A stretch of DNA of 5,894 nucleotides, taken from positions 1 to 5,894 of the forward strand of contig MVQZ01000310.1 in NCBI GenBank assembly GCA_002067565.1, read 5' to 3'. Positions within the stretch are counted from its first letter, which is position 1. Every line of letters starts with the position of its first letter. The translations under genes and the position numbers were made by a program. Source of the stretch: Methanobacterium sp. PtaU1.Bin242. GTDB lineage: Archaea; Methanobacteriota; Methanobacteria; Methanobacteriales; Methanobacteriaceae. This document shows, in pieces, positions 1 through 4,745 of the stretch. The notes under the pieces were generated by a model. The model was not told the origin of the DNA, did no database searches, and saw only the letters and a list, made by a program, of their open reading frames with translations.

Positions 1-404
1 TAATAGCAGACGCCAACCAACAAATCACCGAATACAACGAAAACAACAACCAGATATCACAAGCAGTGACAGTTAACCCATCCACACAACCTGACCTAAC
101 TGTAACCGACTTGCAACTACCAAGCAATCCAGTGGCAGGAACCACCTACCAGATAACCGCAACAATAACCAACCAGGGAACAGTAGATGCAGGAGCATTT
201 GCAGTGAAACTCTACGACAACAACACTCAACTCGGAAAAATAAACATCACCAGCCTCTCAGCAGGCACCAGCACACAGGTAACCTTCAACTGGACACCCA
301 TCACCGGAACACACAACCTAGCCATAAAAGCAGACGCGAACAACCAGATCACAGAATACAACGAAGCAAACAACCAGATAGCACATCAGGTTACTGTAAG
401 CTAG
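1..404 (+). CDS. CARDB-repeat surface/adhesin-like protein, C-terminal end (5' truncated by window)
   Basis: The frame is open from the first complete codon at base 3, so this is the last 133 residues of a larger protein; the GTG at 66 is an internal valine, not a start. Residues read as a CARDB (cell adhesion related, Ig-like beta-sandwich) domain: a PDLTVTDLQLP start, an ITNQGTVDAG core, then LYDNN and FNWTP strands and an ADANNQITEYNEANN end. The end of a preceding repeat (ADANQQITEYNENNNQ) is visible at bases 6-50, giving a period of about 108 residues. Thr/Asn/Gln richness and the absence of Cys fit an extracellular protein. The chain stops at HQVTVS with no membrane anchor or sorting motif, so how it stays on the cell is not shown. 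GC- and C-rich codon use contrasts with the AT-rich genes that follow. The family call is firm; the binding partner is unknown. Confidence 0.9.
   Translation, partial: IADANQQITEYNENNNQISQAVTVNPSTQPDLTVTDLQLPSNPVAGTTYQITATITNQGTVDAGAFAVKLYDNNTQLGKINITSLSAGTSTQVTFNWTPITGTHNLAIKADANNQITEYNEANNQIAHQVTVS
6..395 (+). repeat. Tandem CARDB repeat ends, about 324-bp period
   Basis: The segment beginning at 6 (gcagacgccaac) recurs at 330 (gcagacgcgaac). Similarity continues for about 60 bases, encoding the same ADAN-QITEYNE-NNQ repeat end. The exact spacing of 324 bp (108 codons) shows an in-frame tandem domain array, of which one full unit and the tail of another lie in the window. Confidence 0.75.
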
Positions 405-451
405 GGAAAACTTTTTAAAAAAAAAATATTTTCCCCAATTTTTTTCTTTTT
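404..451 (+). terminator. Terminator of the CARDB gene
   Basis: The 7-bp arms gggaaaa (404-410) and ttttccc (429-435) enclose an A/T-rich loop. They are followed by a T-rich tract at 439-451. The structure starts at the last base of the stop codon. Archaeal termination mainly needs the T-tract, which is clearly present. Confidence 0.6.
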
Positions 452-552
452 CTCAAGTTTTAAAAAAATCGTAATATGACCCATTATTTGACATTTAAAT
501 TTGAAATAATCCCATCCCAACTAAAAATATCATAAAAAAGAATAGAATCCTG

Positions 553-772
553 CTATAATAACTCTAAAAATTCATAGATGGTTAACTCGGCATCTTTAAT
601 CAAATTCCTAAGGGTACCCCTTTTTATTTCTATATGATGGGCACAGAAAGCGTTGCAATGTATCCTGCTTTCTCCATTATGATGTGACTGCCAGTTTGCC
701 TTTTTACGATCCATCCTGTTTTTGGAATGCTTTTACAGTTTTCATCCCAGATGTTACAGGTAGTTTAGGCAT
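553..772 (-). pseudogene. hicA: HicA-family mRNA interferase toxin, frameshifted remnant
   Basis: Reading the minus strand from ATG at 772, three frames join into one HicA-like protein of about 73 residues, the family's normal size. Frame 1 gives MPKLPVTSGMKTVKAFQK. Frame 2 gives GWIVKRQTGSHIIMEK followed by AGYIATLSVP. Frame 3 gives HHIEIKRGTLRNLI, then KDAELTIYEFLELL and a stop at 553-555. HicA is a small double-stranded-RNA-binding-fold ribonuclease that cleaves mRNA; its catalytic His, in the GSH motif, is still present. Both breaks are explained by single-base losses: CAG-GGA-TGG now reads cag-ga-tgg near 716, and one base is missing around 645-648 at the Pro-His junction. The gene is therefore inactive unless these are sequencing errors. 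No intact HicB antitoxin is present, although a short coding tail overlaps the start codon. The identification rests on the family pattern (MPKLPV-SG, GW-V-RQ-GSH, KRGTLR-LI-DA-L, EFLELL) as I recall it. Confidence 0.8.
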
Positions 773-825
773 TAAACAACCACGTTAATATCAGGTTCGT
801 CATCAAAAAAATTTGGATAACGATT
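772..825 (-). pseudogene. C-terminal tail of a gene upstream of hicA (possible antitoxin remnant)
   Basis: After two stops at 826-831, the minus strand reads NRYPNFFDDEPDINVVV and ends in a TAA whose last A is the A of the hicA ATG (TAATG). A one-base stop/start overlap is typical of a translationally coupled toxin-antitoxin pair, so this may be the tail of the partner antitoxin. In another frame an ATG at 839 opens LSDKIVIQIF and meets this tail at a T7 run (805-811), which would suit a single-base frameshift. The peptide is too short to assign to HicB or any other family. Confidence 0.3.
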
Positions 826-860
826 TTATCAGAGAGCATCATAATGGATGTGATCTCTTT

Positions 861-1047
861 TTAATGAACCAGTTCGTCGATCTTTTTTGAAATCTCCAGT
901 AACTGGTCCTTTATATCCTTAATGTCAGTTTTCATATCTGTCATAAAAAGAACACCCTCAAGTAATCGACTTCCCAGATCAAATTTCTTGTGATCAAAAA
1001 AGTTTAAACAATTTTGTTTTTAATTTTTCTAATTTTTGATCCACCAT
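861..1047 (-). pseudogene. Small coiled-coil protein, about 61 aa, with a frame break at a T6 run
   Basis: From ATG at 1047 the minus strand reads MVDQKLEKLKTKLFKLF and then TGA. Skipping one T of the six-T run just before the stop continues as DHKKFDLGSRLLEGVLF, then MTDMKTDIKDIKDQLLEI and SKKIDELVH, with a stop at 861-863. The last 27 residues (ATG at 944, purine-rich gagggtg upstream) can also be made alone. Both ends form charged amphipathic helices with Ile/Leu heptad spacing, as in a short coiled coil, which argues for a true coding past. I do not recognise a family; small coiled-coil partners are common beside toxins but that is only context. It may be a pseudogene, a sequencing error in a homopolymer, an independent 27-aa gene, or a +1 frameshifted gene. 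An AT-rich box at 1066-1075 lies about 24 bases upstream of the first ATG, allowing leaderless transcription. Confidence 0.45.
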
Positions 1048-1066
1048 TATCTTAATAAGAATGGAA

Positions 1067-1112
1067 TATTTAATATGATTAATAAAATATATAAAATTAG
1101 TATGTGGTGATC
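1067..1112 (+). promoter_or_regulatory. Promoter and Shine-Dalgarno of the 97-aa gene, in a divergent intergenic region
   Basis: A TATA-like tatttaata at 1067-1075 would place transcription start near 1097-1100. This leaves a short leader containing the strong Shine-Dalgarno gtggtgatc at 1104-1112, four bases before ATG 1117. A second AT-rich stretch at 1084-1095 is also TATA-like but would start transcription after the Shine-Dalgarno site. The same AT-rich block can serve the minus-strand gene starting at 1047, so the 69-base gap is probably a divergent promoter. Confidence 0.5.
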
Positions 1113-1116
1113 TTCC

Positions 1117-1410
1117 ATGGACTCCAAATACATCTATGCAAAATATAAAAATGAAGAAGTAACAGTAGAAATACTACCAAATGATATCCTGCGCATATTC
1201 TACAATTATCAAGGCTTAAACCCTATAAAAAATCATAAATCAGAATTATATAATCTAATAAAACTTTTAGAAGAAAATAAAGTGGTAATTTCTAACTTAA
1301 ATGATAATGATCTGATCATCTTCAACAAAGACGGTCTGTTTGAAATAGAAAAAATCAAACCATCTGAGATACAGATAAACATTTCTACAGATGAAAAAAT
1401 CGAACTTTAA
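1117..1410 (+). CDS. Hypothetical protein, 97 aa, probably cytosolic
   Basis: I do not recognise this protein. It starts at ATG 1117 behind a textbook archaeal Shine-Dalgarno site and runs unbroken to TAA at 1408-1410. The sequence has no signal peptide or membrane segment, no cysteine and no obvious catalytic motif. It alternates short hydrophobic beta-type segments (KYIYAKY, EVTVEILPNDILRIFY, KVVISNL, DLIIFN, FEIEKI, IQINIS) with one likely helix around residues 40-54 (KSELYNLIKLLEENK). The pattern suggests a small beta-rich fold with one helix. Codon use is AT-rich like the other island genes and unlike the flanking adhesins. It stands alone: its neighbours are a divergent broken coiled-coil gene and, 197 bases on, a toxin-antitoxin pair with its own promoter. 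The intact frame amid broken genes suggests it is maintained or recently acquired. Confidence 0.75.
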   Translation: MDSKYIYAKYKNEEVTVEILPNDILRIFYNYQGLNPIKNHKSELYNLIKLLEENKVVISNLNDNDLIIFNKDGLFEIEKIKPSEIQINISTDEKIEL

Positions 1411-1425
1411 ACTATAAAACCATAT

Positions 1426-1464
1426 GTTCTAATAAGAGAACTAATGTGTTTATATTCACACATT
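1426..1464 (+). terminator. Two adjacent small hairpins after the 97-aa gene, possible terminator
   Basis: gttct (1426-1430) pairs with agaac (1437-1441) over a 6-base loop. One base further, aatgtgt (1443-1449) pairs with acacatt (1458-1464) over an 8-base loop. They lie 15-55 bases after the stop codon. No strong T-tract follows, so the terminator role is tentative. Confidence 0.3.
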
Positions 1465-1542
1465 TCCATGTTAATGGTTGAAAACAATGAATCCTAAAAA
1501 AAAAAGATTCTAAAAAAATTTTAAGTATTCCCTAACCACCCA

Positions 1543-1604
1543 TTTATAGTAAGAAGTAATGCAAAATAATTTAAAGTATTACAATTATATTATTGTAAGG
1601 TGAT
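1543..1604 (+). promoter_or_regulatory. Promoter, inverted-repeat operator and Shine-Dalgarno of the abrB-PIN operon
   Basis: A TATA-like tttatagta at 1543-1551 would place transcription start near 1573. A perfect 7-bp inverted repeat follows: ttacaat at 1579-1585 and attgtaa at 1592-1598, separated by six A/T bases. The second arm runs into the Shine-Dalgarno aaggtgat at 1597-1604, three bases before ATG 1608. A dyad overlapping the start region is what an AbrB/VapB-type antitoxin would bind to repress its own operon; that binding is inferred. Confidence 0.5.
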
Positions 1605-1607
1605 AAT

Positions 1608-1862
1608 ATGGTTAGTGTTACAGTGAAGTATCAAGTAACCATCCCTAAAGAAGTGAGGGAAGATCTTAACATTCATCAGGGAGATAAAGTGGTTTTTATA
1701 AAAAACAGGGAAGGAAAATGGGTTCTGATGACTGTGAAAGAATTGACCGATAAAATGGTTGAAGCTTCCGAAGATATTGAGGAAACCATAATTGAATCAA
1801 AAAAAGGCTTTAAAAAGGGATCTAAAAGAAGTTTAGAATCACTTACCAGGAAAATAAACTAA
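1608..1862 (+). CDS. AbrB/SpoVT-type DNA-binding antitoxin (VapB-like)
   Basis: This is an 84-aa protein with an N-terminal swapped-hairpin AbrB/MazE domain at residues 1-45: VTVKYQVTIPKEVREDLNI, then GDKVVFIKNREGKWVLM. The KYQVTIPKEVRE signature is diagnostic of the family. Residues 46-84 form a charged helical tail (VKELTDKMVEASEDIEETI, then a Lys/Arg-rich GFKKGSKRSLE), the usual toxin-binding region. Known family role: a dimer binds the operon promoter through the AbrB fold and neutralises the cognate toxin with its tail. The PIN-domain gene starts 54 bases downstream on the same strand, so the two form a type II toxin-antitoxin operon. The start is set by a strong Shine-Dalgarno site. Length and motifs look complete, so I judge it functional. 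Confidence 0.9.
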   Translation: MVSVTVKYQVTIPKEVREDLNIHQGDKVVFIKNREGKWVLMTVKELTDKMVEASEDIEETIIESKKGFKKGSKRSLESLTRKIN

Positions 1863-1916
1863 ATTTTGAATACATGCAAATGGAGTACCAAATAGGGAAC
1901 AACCTTTGGTGATTGA

Positions 1917-2294
1917 ATGAAACTGGTCCTGGACACTAACGTCTTTAACAGTAAAAAATTCTGCAAATGGCTCTTAAACTCCCCAGAAGAAAAGTATCTT
2001 CCTGCAGTTGCCTACATGGAATATGTCTATCACAATCTAAAAAAAGAAAACACCCAATCCATGGTAGATACGTTTCTAAAACAGATGAATATCTCTATTA
2101 TTCCCTTCGGGAGATTTGAAGCAATTGAAGCCGCGCATTGTGCAGTTGGAAACTGGGATTTCAGTGAAAATGCACGTGATTACGCTATTGGAGCTACTGC
2201 TATAAAGTTAAATGGCAAGTTGGTAACTTATAATGTTAAACACTTCAAATGGATGGGAAATGTCATAACTCCTGATGAATTGATAGGTAAATAA
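1917..2294 (+). CDS. PIN-domain ribonuclease toxin (VapC-like)
   Basis: This 125-aa protein is a single PIN domain of normal VapC length. Seen in the sequence: the first strand with the metal-binding Asp in KLVLDTNVF (D6); a second acidic residue in AVAYMEYVY (E35); a helix with the third acidic site in ENARDYAIGATA (D88); and the final strand GKLVTYNVKHFKWM. The fourth position, often Asp, is His109, a variation I recall in other PIN proteins. Family role: Mg/Mn-dependent endoribonuclease that cuts tRNA, rRNA or mRNA when freed from its antitoxin; the specific target cannot be read here. A Shine-Dalgarno ggtgat at 1908-1913 lies unusually close (3 bases) to ATG 1917. With the AbrB gene upstream it forms a VapBC-type pair. 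The C-terminal end ITPDELIGK is typical. I see no frame break. Confidence 0.9.
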   Translation: MKLVLDTNVFNSKKFCKWLLNSPEEKYLPAVAYMEYVYHNLKKENTQSMVDTFLKQMNISIIPFGRFEAIEAAHCAVGNWDFSENARDYAIGATAIKLNGKLVTYNVKHFKWMGNVITPDELIGK

Positions 2295-2297
2295 AAC

Positions 2298-2323
2298 TTC
2301 CGGATCGTGAACAAGATCCAGAA
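2298..2323 (+). terminator. Hairpin after the PIN toxin gene
   Basis: ggatc at 2302-2306 pairs with gatcc at 2315-2319 over gtgaacaa. Past one mismatch, ttc (2298-2300) also pairs with gaa (2321-2323), giving about 8 base pairs. It starts four bases after the toxin stop codon. Only a weak T stretch follows; the T7 at 2384-2390 may be the effective stop signal. Confidence 0.4.
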
Positions 2324-2351
2324 ACTTTTCCTGAAGAACACAGGGAAAATT

Positions 2352-2480
2352 CTTTTATATAAATCTATATGAGTTAGCAAGGCTTTTTTTATGTTAGAAA
2401 ATGTGATATGTTTACTAAAACAATTCACCGCAAAAATTATCTACTTCATTTACACGTTCAGGGAGGAATTATATATAAAA
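2352..2480 (+). promoter_or_regulatory. Two TATA-like boxes before the STAS-like gene
   Basis: A TATA-like cttttatataaa at 2352-2363 predicts a start near 2384, just ahead of an ATG at 2391. A second box, attatatataaaa at 2468-2480, follows a purine-rich gggagga at 2461-2467 that could act as a TFB recognition element. It predicts a start near 2493-2500, at about the preferred ATG 2493, so that transcript would be leaderless or nearly so. Both are pattern calls. Confidence 0.35.
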
Positions 2481-2492
2481 CAGTGTGGAAAT

Positions 2493-2819
2493 ATGAATCA
2501 AAACGCTGAAGAAAACAAGAAAATAGAAATAGCTAAAATATTGTCCCCCAAACTGGGTTTTAGAGATTCAGCAAAAGACTTCTTCCACATGATAAACCAG
2601 CTCCCAGCAGATGTTATTGAAATAGATTTCACAGAGGTTAAATTCATGAGCAGATCCTTTGCAAATGAATATATACAACAAAAAAAGAAATCTAAGAAGA
2701 CCATTCAAGAAAATAATATATCTGAGAATGTTAATGCTATGCTCCAGGCTGTCAAAAAATCAGTCAAAAACCCACATAAACTGGAAGTGAAACCTACAAA
2801 GATCATCGCATTATCATAA
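2493..2819 (+). CDS. STAS-like domain protein (DUF4325 type)
   Basis: This protein is 108 aa from ATG 2493. The core KIEIAKILSPKLGFRDSAKDF, with the following INQLPADVIEIDFTEVKFMSRSFANEYI, matches the DUF4325 STAS-like pattern: a helix-forming G-R--A segment, then a strand ending in DF-(E/G)V-FMSRSFA-E. Residues from about 65 on (NISENVNAMLQAVKKS) form the usual last helix, followed by a Lys-rich tail. STAS-type domains mediate protein-protein switching, often with histidine-kinase-like ATPases, but no such partner lies in this window. An upstream in-frame ATG at 2391 would add 34 residues (LENVICLLKQFTAKIIYFIY and on). I reject it because that segment is unlike the family, which starts close to the KIEIAK strand. 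Neither start has a good Shine-Dalgarno site at a proper distance. The reading frame is intact. Confidence 0.75.
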   Translation: MNQNAEENKKIEIAKILSPKLGFRDSAKDFFHMINQLPADVIEIDFTEVKFMSRSFANEYIQQKKKSKKTIQENNISENVNAMLQAVKKSVKNPHKLEVKPTKIIALS

Positions 2820-3055
2820 AAATTGCAGTGTCTGTTTTTTTAGTGAATTTACTATATAATGGGTCCTTTCCTGTTTTGATGGATTTTCTCAGGGATTGAA
2901 TAATGTTTTCTTTAACATCTTGGTCTTTCTACCTAATTAAAGGCCTCACCGCTCTTTCTGGTAAATCAGCCATTGCCTGATTTTACATCTGGCTTTATAT
3001 CTTTTCGGTTTTCTATTTCTTGGATAAAATCAAGGTATTCGTTTATATTATCCAT
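2803..3055 (-). pseudogene. ParB-like partition/DNA-binding protein fragment, broken
   Basis: From ATG 3055 on the minus strand the first frame reads MDNINEYLDFIQEIENRK, then DIKPDVKSGN, and hits TGA at 2966-2968. A one-base shift near 2970 continues as ADLPERAVRPLIR, a stop (TAG, 2929-2931), then KDQDVKENIIQSLRKSIKTG, KDPLYSKFTKKTDTA and a final TGA at 2803-2805. The joined sequence looks truly coding: charged helices and a motif (LPERAVRPLIR-KD--V) like the helix following the HTH in ParB/KorB-type proteins, where it reads roughly LPERAVRPLL-LKDPE. That family binds centromere-like sites for plasmid or chromosome partition. One frameshift plus one nonsense codon make it a pseudogene, and the N-terminal ParB nuclease-fold domain is not present. 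It overlaps the 3' end of the STAS-like gene convergently. The ParB link is from memory of the motif; the pseudogene call is firmer than the family. Confidence 0.45.
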
Positions 3056-3123
3056 AAATAATGCTTATTTTTGTTTTAAAACCATTCAGTACTCTTCATT
3101 AATTTAAAATAAATAAAATTCAA

Positions 3124-3142
3124 ATGTTCATTAAACGAACAT
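3124..3142. repeat. 19-bp near-palindrome, possible operator or parS-like site
   Basis: The sequence atgttcattaaacgaacat reads the same on both strands apart from one mismatched pair (positions 7 and 13) and the centre. It lies 69 bases upstream of the start of the ParB-like remnant. The TGTT...AACA ends recall the bacterial parS consensus, but the centre differs. A site of this size and symmetry suits a dimeric DNA-binding protein. Confidence 0.5.
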
Positions 3143-3252
3143 CTGAAAATGTTAATGAAGTTACAAAGTTTATAGAATTTACTACAATTACCTATTAAGT
3201 GAAATAAAATATATTTAAATTGACATTAGAAATACTCCCGTCCTACTCCGGC

Positions 3253-3300
3253 TGTAAAGGTATAATTAAAATTTGTAAAGGTTTGTAAAGGGTTTACAAA
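3253..3300. repeat. Three TGTAAAGG direct repeats plus an 8-bp hairpin
   Basis: TGTAAAGG occurs at 3253-3260, 3274-3281 and 3284-3291. Start-to-start distances are 21 and 10 bases, i.e. two and one helical turns, so all copies face one side of the DNA. The last copy is part of a perfect inverted repeat, tttgtaaa (3282-3289) and tttacaaa (3293-3300), with a GGG loop, followed by gttttt. This may be a repressor array, an iteron-like site, or a small terminator. Confidence 0.6.
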
Positions 3301-3402
3301 TGTTTTTAGGTTAAGGTTAATTTAATGTTTTTTTTTGGATATAGGAAAAATTAATTGATGACTTACTTATAGATTATCTTAGAACCTATGGTGCATTTCA
3401 CT

Positions 3403-4127
3403 ATGGATAATGATCAAAACCTAGAAAAAAATAGCATAGTCCTTTATACAAGTGATGAAGGTGCAGCAACTGTTGAAGTCCTTTTGAAAGATGAAACAAT
3501 GTGGCTAACACAAAAGACAATGGCTCAACTCGATGAATTACTGGAACGTATACGTGAGATTAGAGCAAGTGAACGCAGGTTTTATCAGAAAATCACCGAC
3601 ATATACGCTCAATGTAGTTATGATTAATGATAAAGATGCTGAAATAACAAGAACATTCTATGCCACTGTCCAAAACAAACTCCACTGGGCAATAACAGGA
3701 CATACCGCTGCAGAAATAATCACTGAAAGATCCGATGCTACAAAGAAGAATATGGGACTTATAACATGGAAAAAAGCACCCTCAGGTAAGATACTCAAAT
3801 CTGATACTATGGTTGCAAAATTATTTATCACAAAAAGAAATTTCAGAACTAAATCGTATCGTGAACATGTATTTAGATTATGCTGAAAATCAAGCTGAAA
3901 AACATAGGCCAATGTCTATGAAAGACTGGATTGACCGATTAGATGCTTTTTTAAAGTTTAATGAATATGAAATACTAGAAAATCTGGGGGAAGTATCTGC
4001 AGAAGTAGCAAAACAAATAGTTACCAGAGAATTTGAAAAATTTAGGAAAATACAAGATGCCCATTATGTTTCAGATTTCGACCAAAAGGTGAGGAAATAC
4101 TTAAAAAATAACAATGGAAATACTTAA
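3403..4127 (+). pseudogene. rhuM: RhuM-family protein gene, degraded by internal deletion and frameshifts
   Basis: Three frames join into one RhuM-family protein. Frame 1 from ATG 3403 (ggtg Shine-Dalgarno at 3390-3393; ATG 3388 is less likely) reads IVLYTSDEGAATVEVLLKDE, then TMWLTQKTMAQL, and jumps directly to DELLERIREIRASERRFYQ and ITDIYAQCSYD. Intact members have roughly 90-100 residues between MAQL and DELLER (HTH and helical region), so those are deleted in frame. One extra A near 3626 then causes a stop; the next frame continues KDAEITRTFYATVQNKLHWA, then ITGHTAAEII and WKKAPSGKILKSDTMVAK. Loss of two A's near 3817-3820 moves the rest to a third frame: NYLSQKEISELNRIVNMYLD through AFLKFNEYEILENLG to the stop at 4125-4127. 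RhuM proteins, first named in a Salmonella pathogenicity island, occur in many bacteria and methanogens, often in accessory regions; their activity is not settled. This copy cannot yield an intact product. Confidence 0.88.
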
Positions 4128-4132
4128 AAAAA

Positions 4133-4173
4133 AAAATAAATTTAATGAACCTTAAGGGTTAAAATAAATTTAA
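4133..4173. repeat. 13-bp direct repeat flanking a palindrome, after the RhuM remnant
   Basis: aaaataaatttaa occurs at 4133-4145 and exactly again at 4161-4173. Between them lies the inverted repeat aacc-ttaa-gggtt (4148-4160) with a ccttaagg core. It starts just after the RhuM stop codon. It could be a terminator-like structure or a recombination scar. Confidence 0.5.
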
Positions 4174-4565
4174 ATATAAGCCTGTAAATGAAATCATTAT
4201 GTTAAAATTTTGAGAGCGGCGTTTCAATGATTGCAAATCCTGTGATAAAAAGTTTATGACCTTTGTATATATAAAAAAAAATTTAAGAGTATCATATTCC
4301 TCTAAAAAACACATCTAAATCATTTTACAATATTAAAAATCTTAATAATATTACTTGTAGTATTCACATCATCTCTAATTTTATTTAATCGTCCTGTAAA
4401 ATAAGGGAATAATAAAAGAATGTTCAAATGACCGATGGGTGAATATATACACTGTTTAAGGGACTATTTTTTTCAATTTAAAGATTATAAGATTTTTACC
4501 CCTAATTTTTTATGTGCTATTATTTTTTGACTTTTATTATTATTTTACTGGTTTTTAGCTAAAGT

Positions 4566-4596
4566 GTAATAAGAAGTTAAAACTTCGTAGTATTAC
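4566..4596. repeat. Composite hairpin in the gene-free region
   Basis: The outer arms gtaata (4566-4571) and tattac (4591-4596) enclose a perfect inner hairpin gaagtt-aa-aacttc (4573-4586). An asymmetric internal loop (a versus gtag) separates the two. Twelve base pairs in 31 bases is notable in such AT-rich DNA, but no promoter or T-tract marks it as an RNA gene. Confidence 0.45.
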
Positions 4597-4745
4597 GATT
4601 TGACAGGTTTTCCTTCTAAAGTTAATAATAAAAATGTTTTAAAAAGTATTATATATTTGTTGAAGCAACCATCAATTATTGAAGTAACTGGTCTTTTTAA
4701 TCCAGGGGGTGATAAGGAGCATAATAGGATTAAAGTGTAGGAATG

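Larger units (their letters stand above)
3056..3402. other. Gene-free region between ParB-like and RhuM remnants, rich in repeats
   Basis: This stretch of about 350 AT-rich bases lies between two divergent broken genes. I see no gene. It contains a near-perfect 19-bp palindrome (3124-3142), three TGTAAAGG direct repeats with a hairpin (3253-3300), a tandem aggtta (3308-3319), and a TATA-like ttatagatt (3367-3375) with ggtg at 3390-3393 serving the RhuM start. A GC-richer patch at 3237-3252 stands out without explanation. Confidence 0.6.

Noticed and set aside
66..404. GTG at 66 as the start of a separate 112-aa gene
   Set aside because: The same frame is open back to base 3 and encodes the matching end of the previous CARDB repeat, so the GTG is an internal valine.
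1874..1912. 12-codon frame between the AbrB and PIN genes
   Set aside because: It has no ribosome site of its own and no distinctive sequence; probably chance.
2228..2428. Minus-strand open frame of 66 codons
   Set aside because: It is antisense to the end of the PIN gene and the following promoter, lacks a ribosome site and shows no domain pattern.
2391..2492. 34-residue N-terminal extension of the STAS-like protein
   Set aside because: The Cys/Phe/Tyr-rich stretch does not resemble the family, and family members begin near the KIEIAK strand; kept only as an alternative start.
2498..2704. Minus-strand open frame of 68 codons
   Set aside because: It is the antisense shadow of the STAS-like gene; its Phe/Ser-rich sequence is what complemented Lys/Glu codons give.
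3658..3912. Minus-strand open frame of 84 codons with hydrophobic segments
   Set aside because: It is antisense to the RhuM remnant, whose plus-strand sequence clearly matches the family.
4211..4318. Frame with ERRFNDCKSCDKKFMTF resembling a zinc-ribbon piece
   Set aside because: It has only one CxxC, no start codon and no second metal-binding pair; too little to call a gene or remnant.
4600..4740. Open stretch from TTG 4600 (reading GLFNPGGDKEHNRIKV near its end)
   Set aside because: It has no ribosome binding site, an uncommon start and no recognisable family; an open run of this length can occur by chance.
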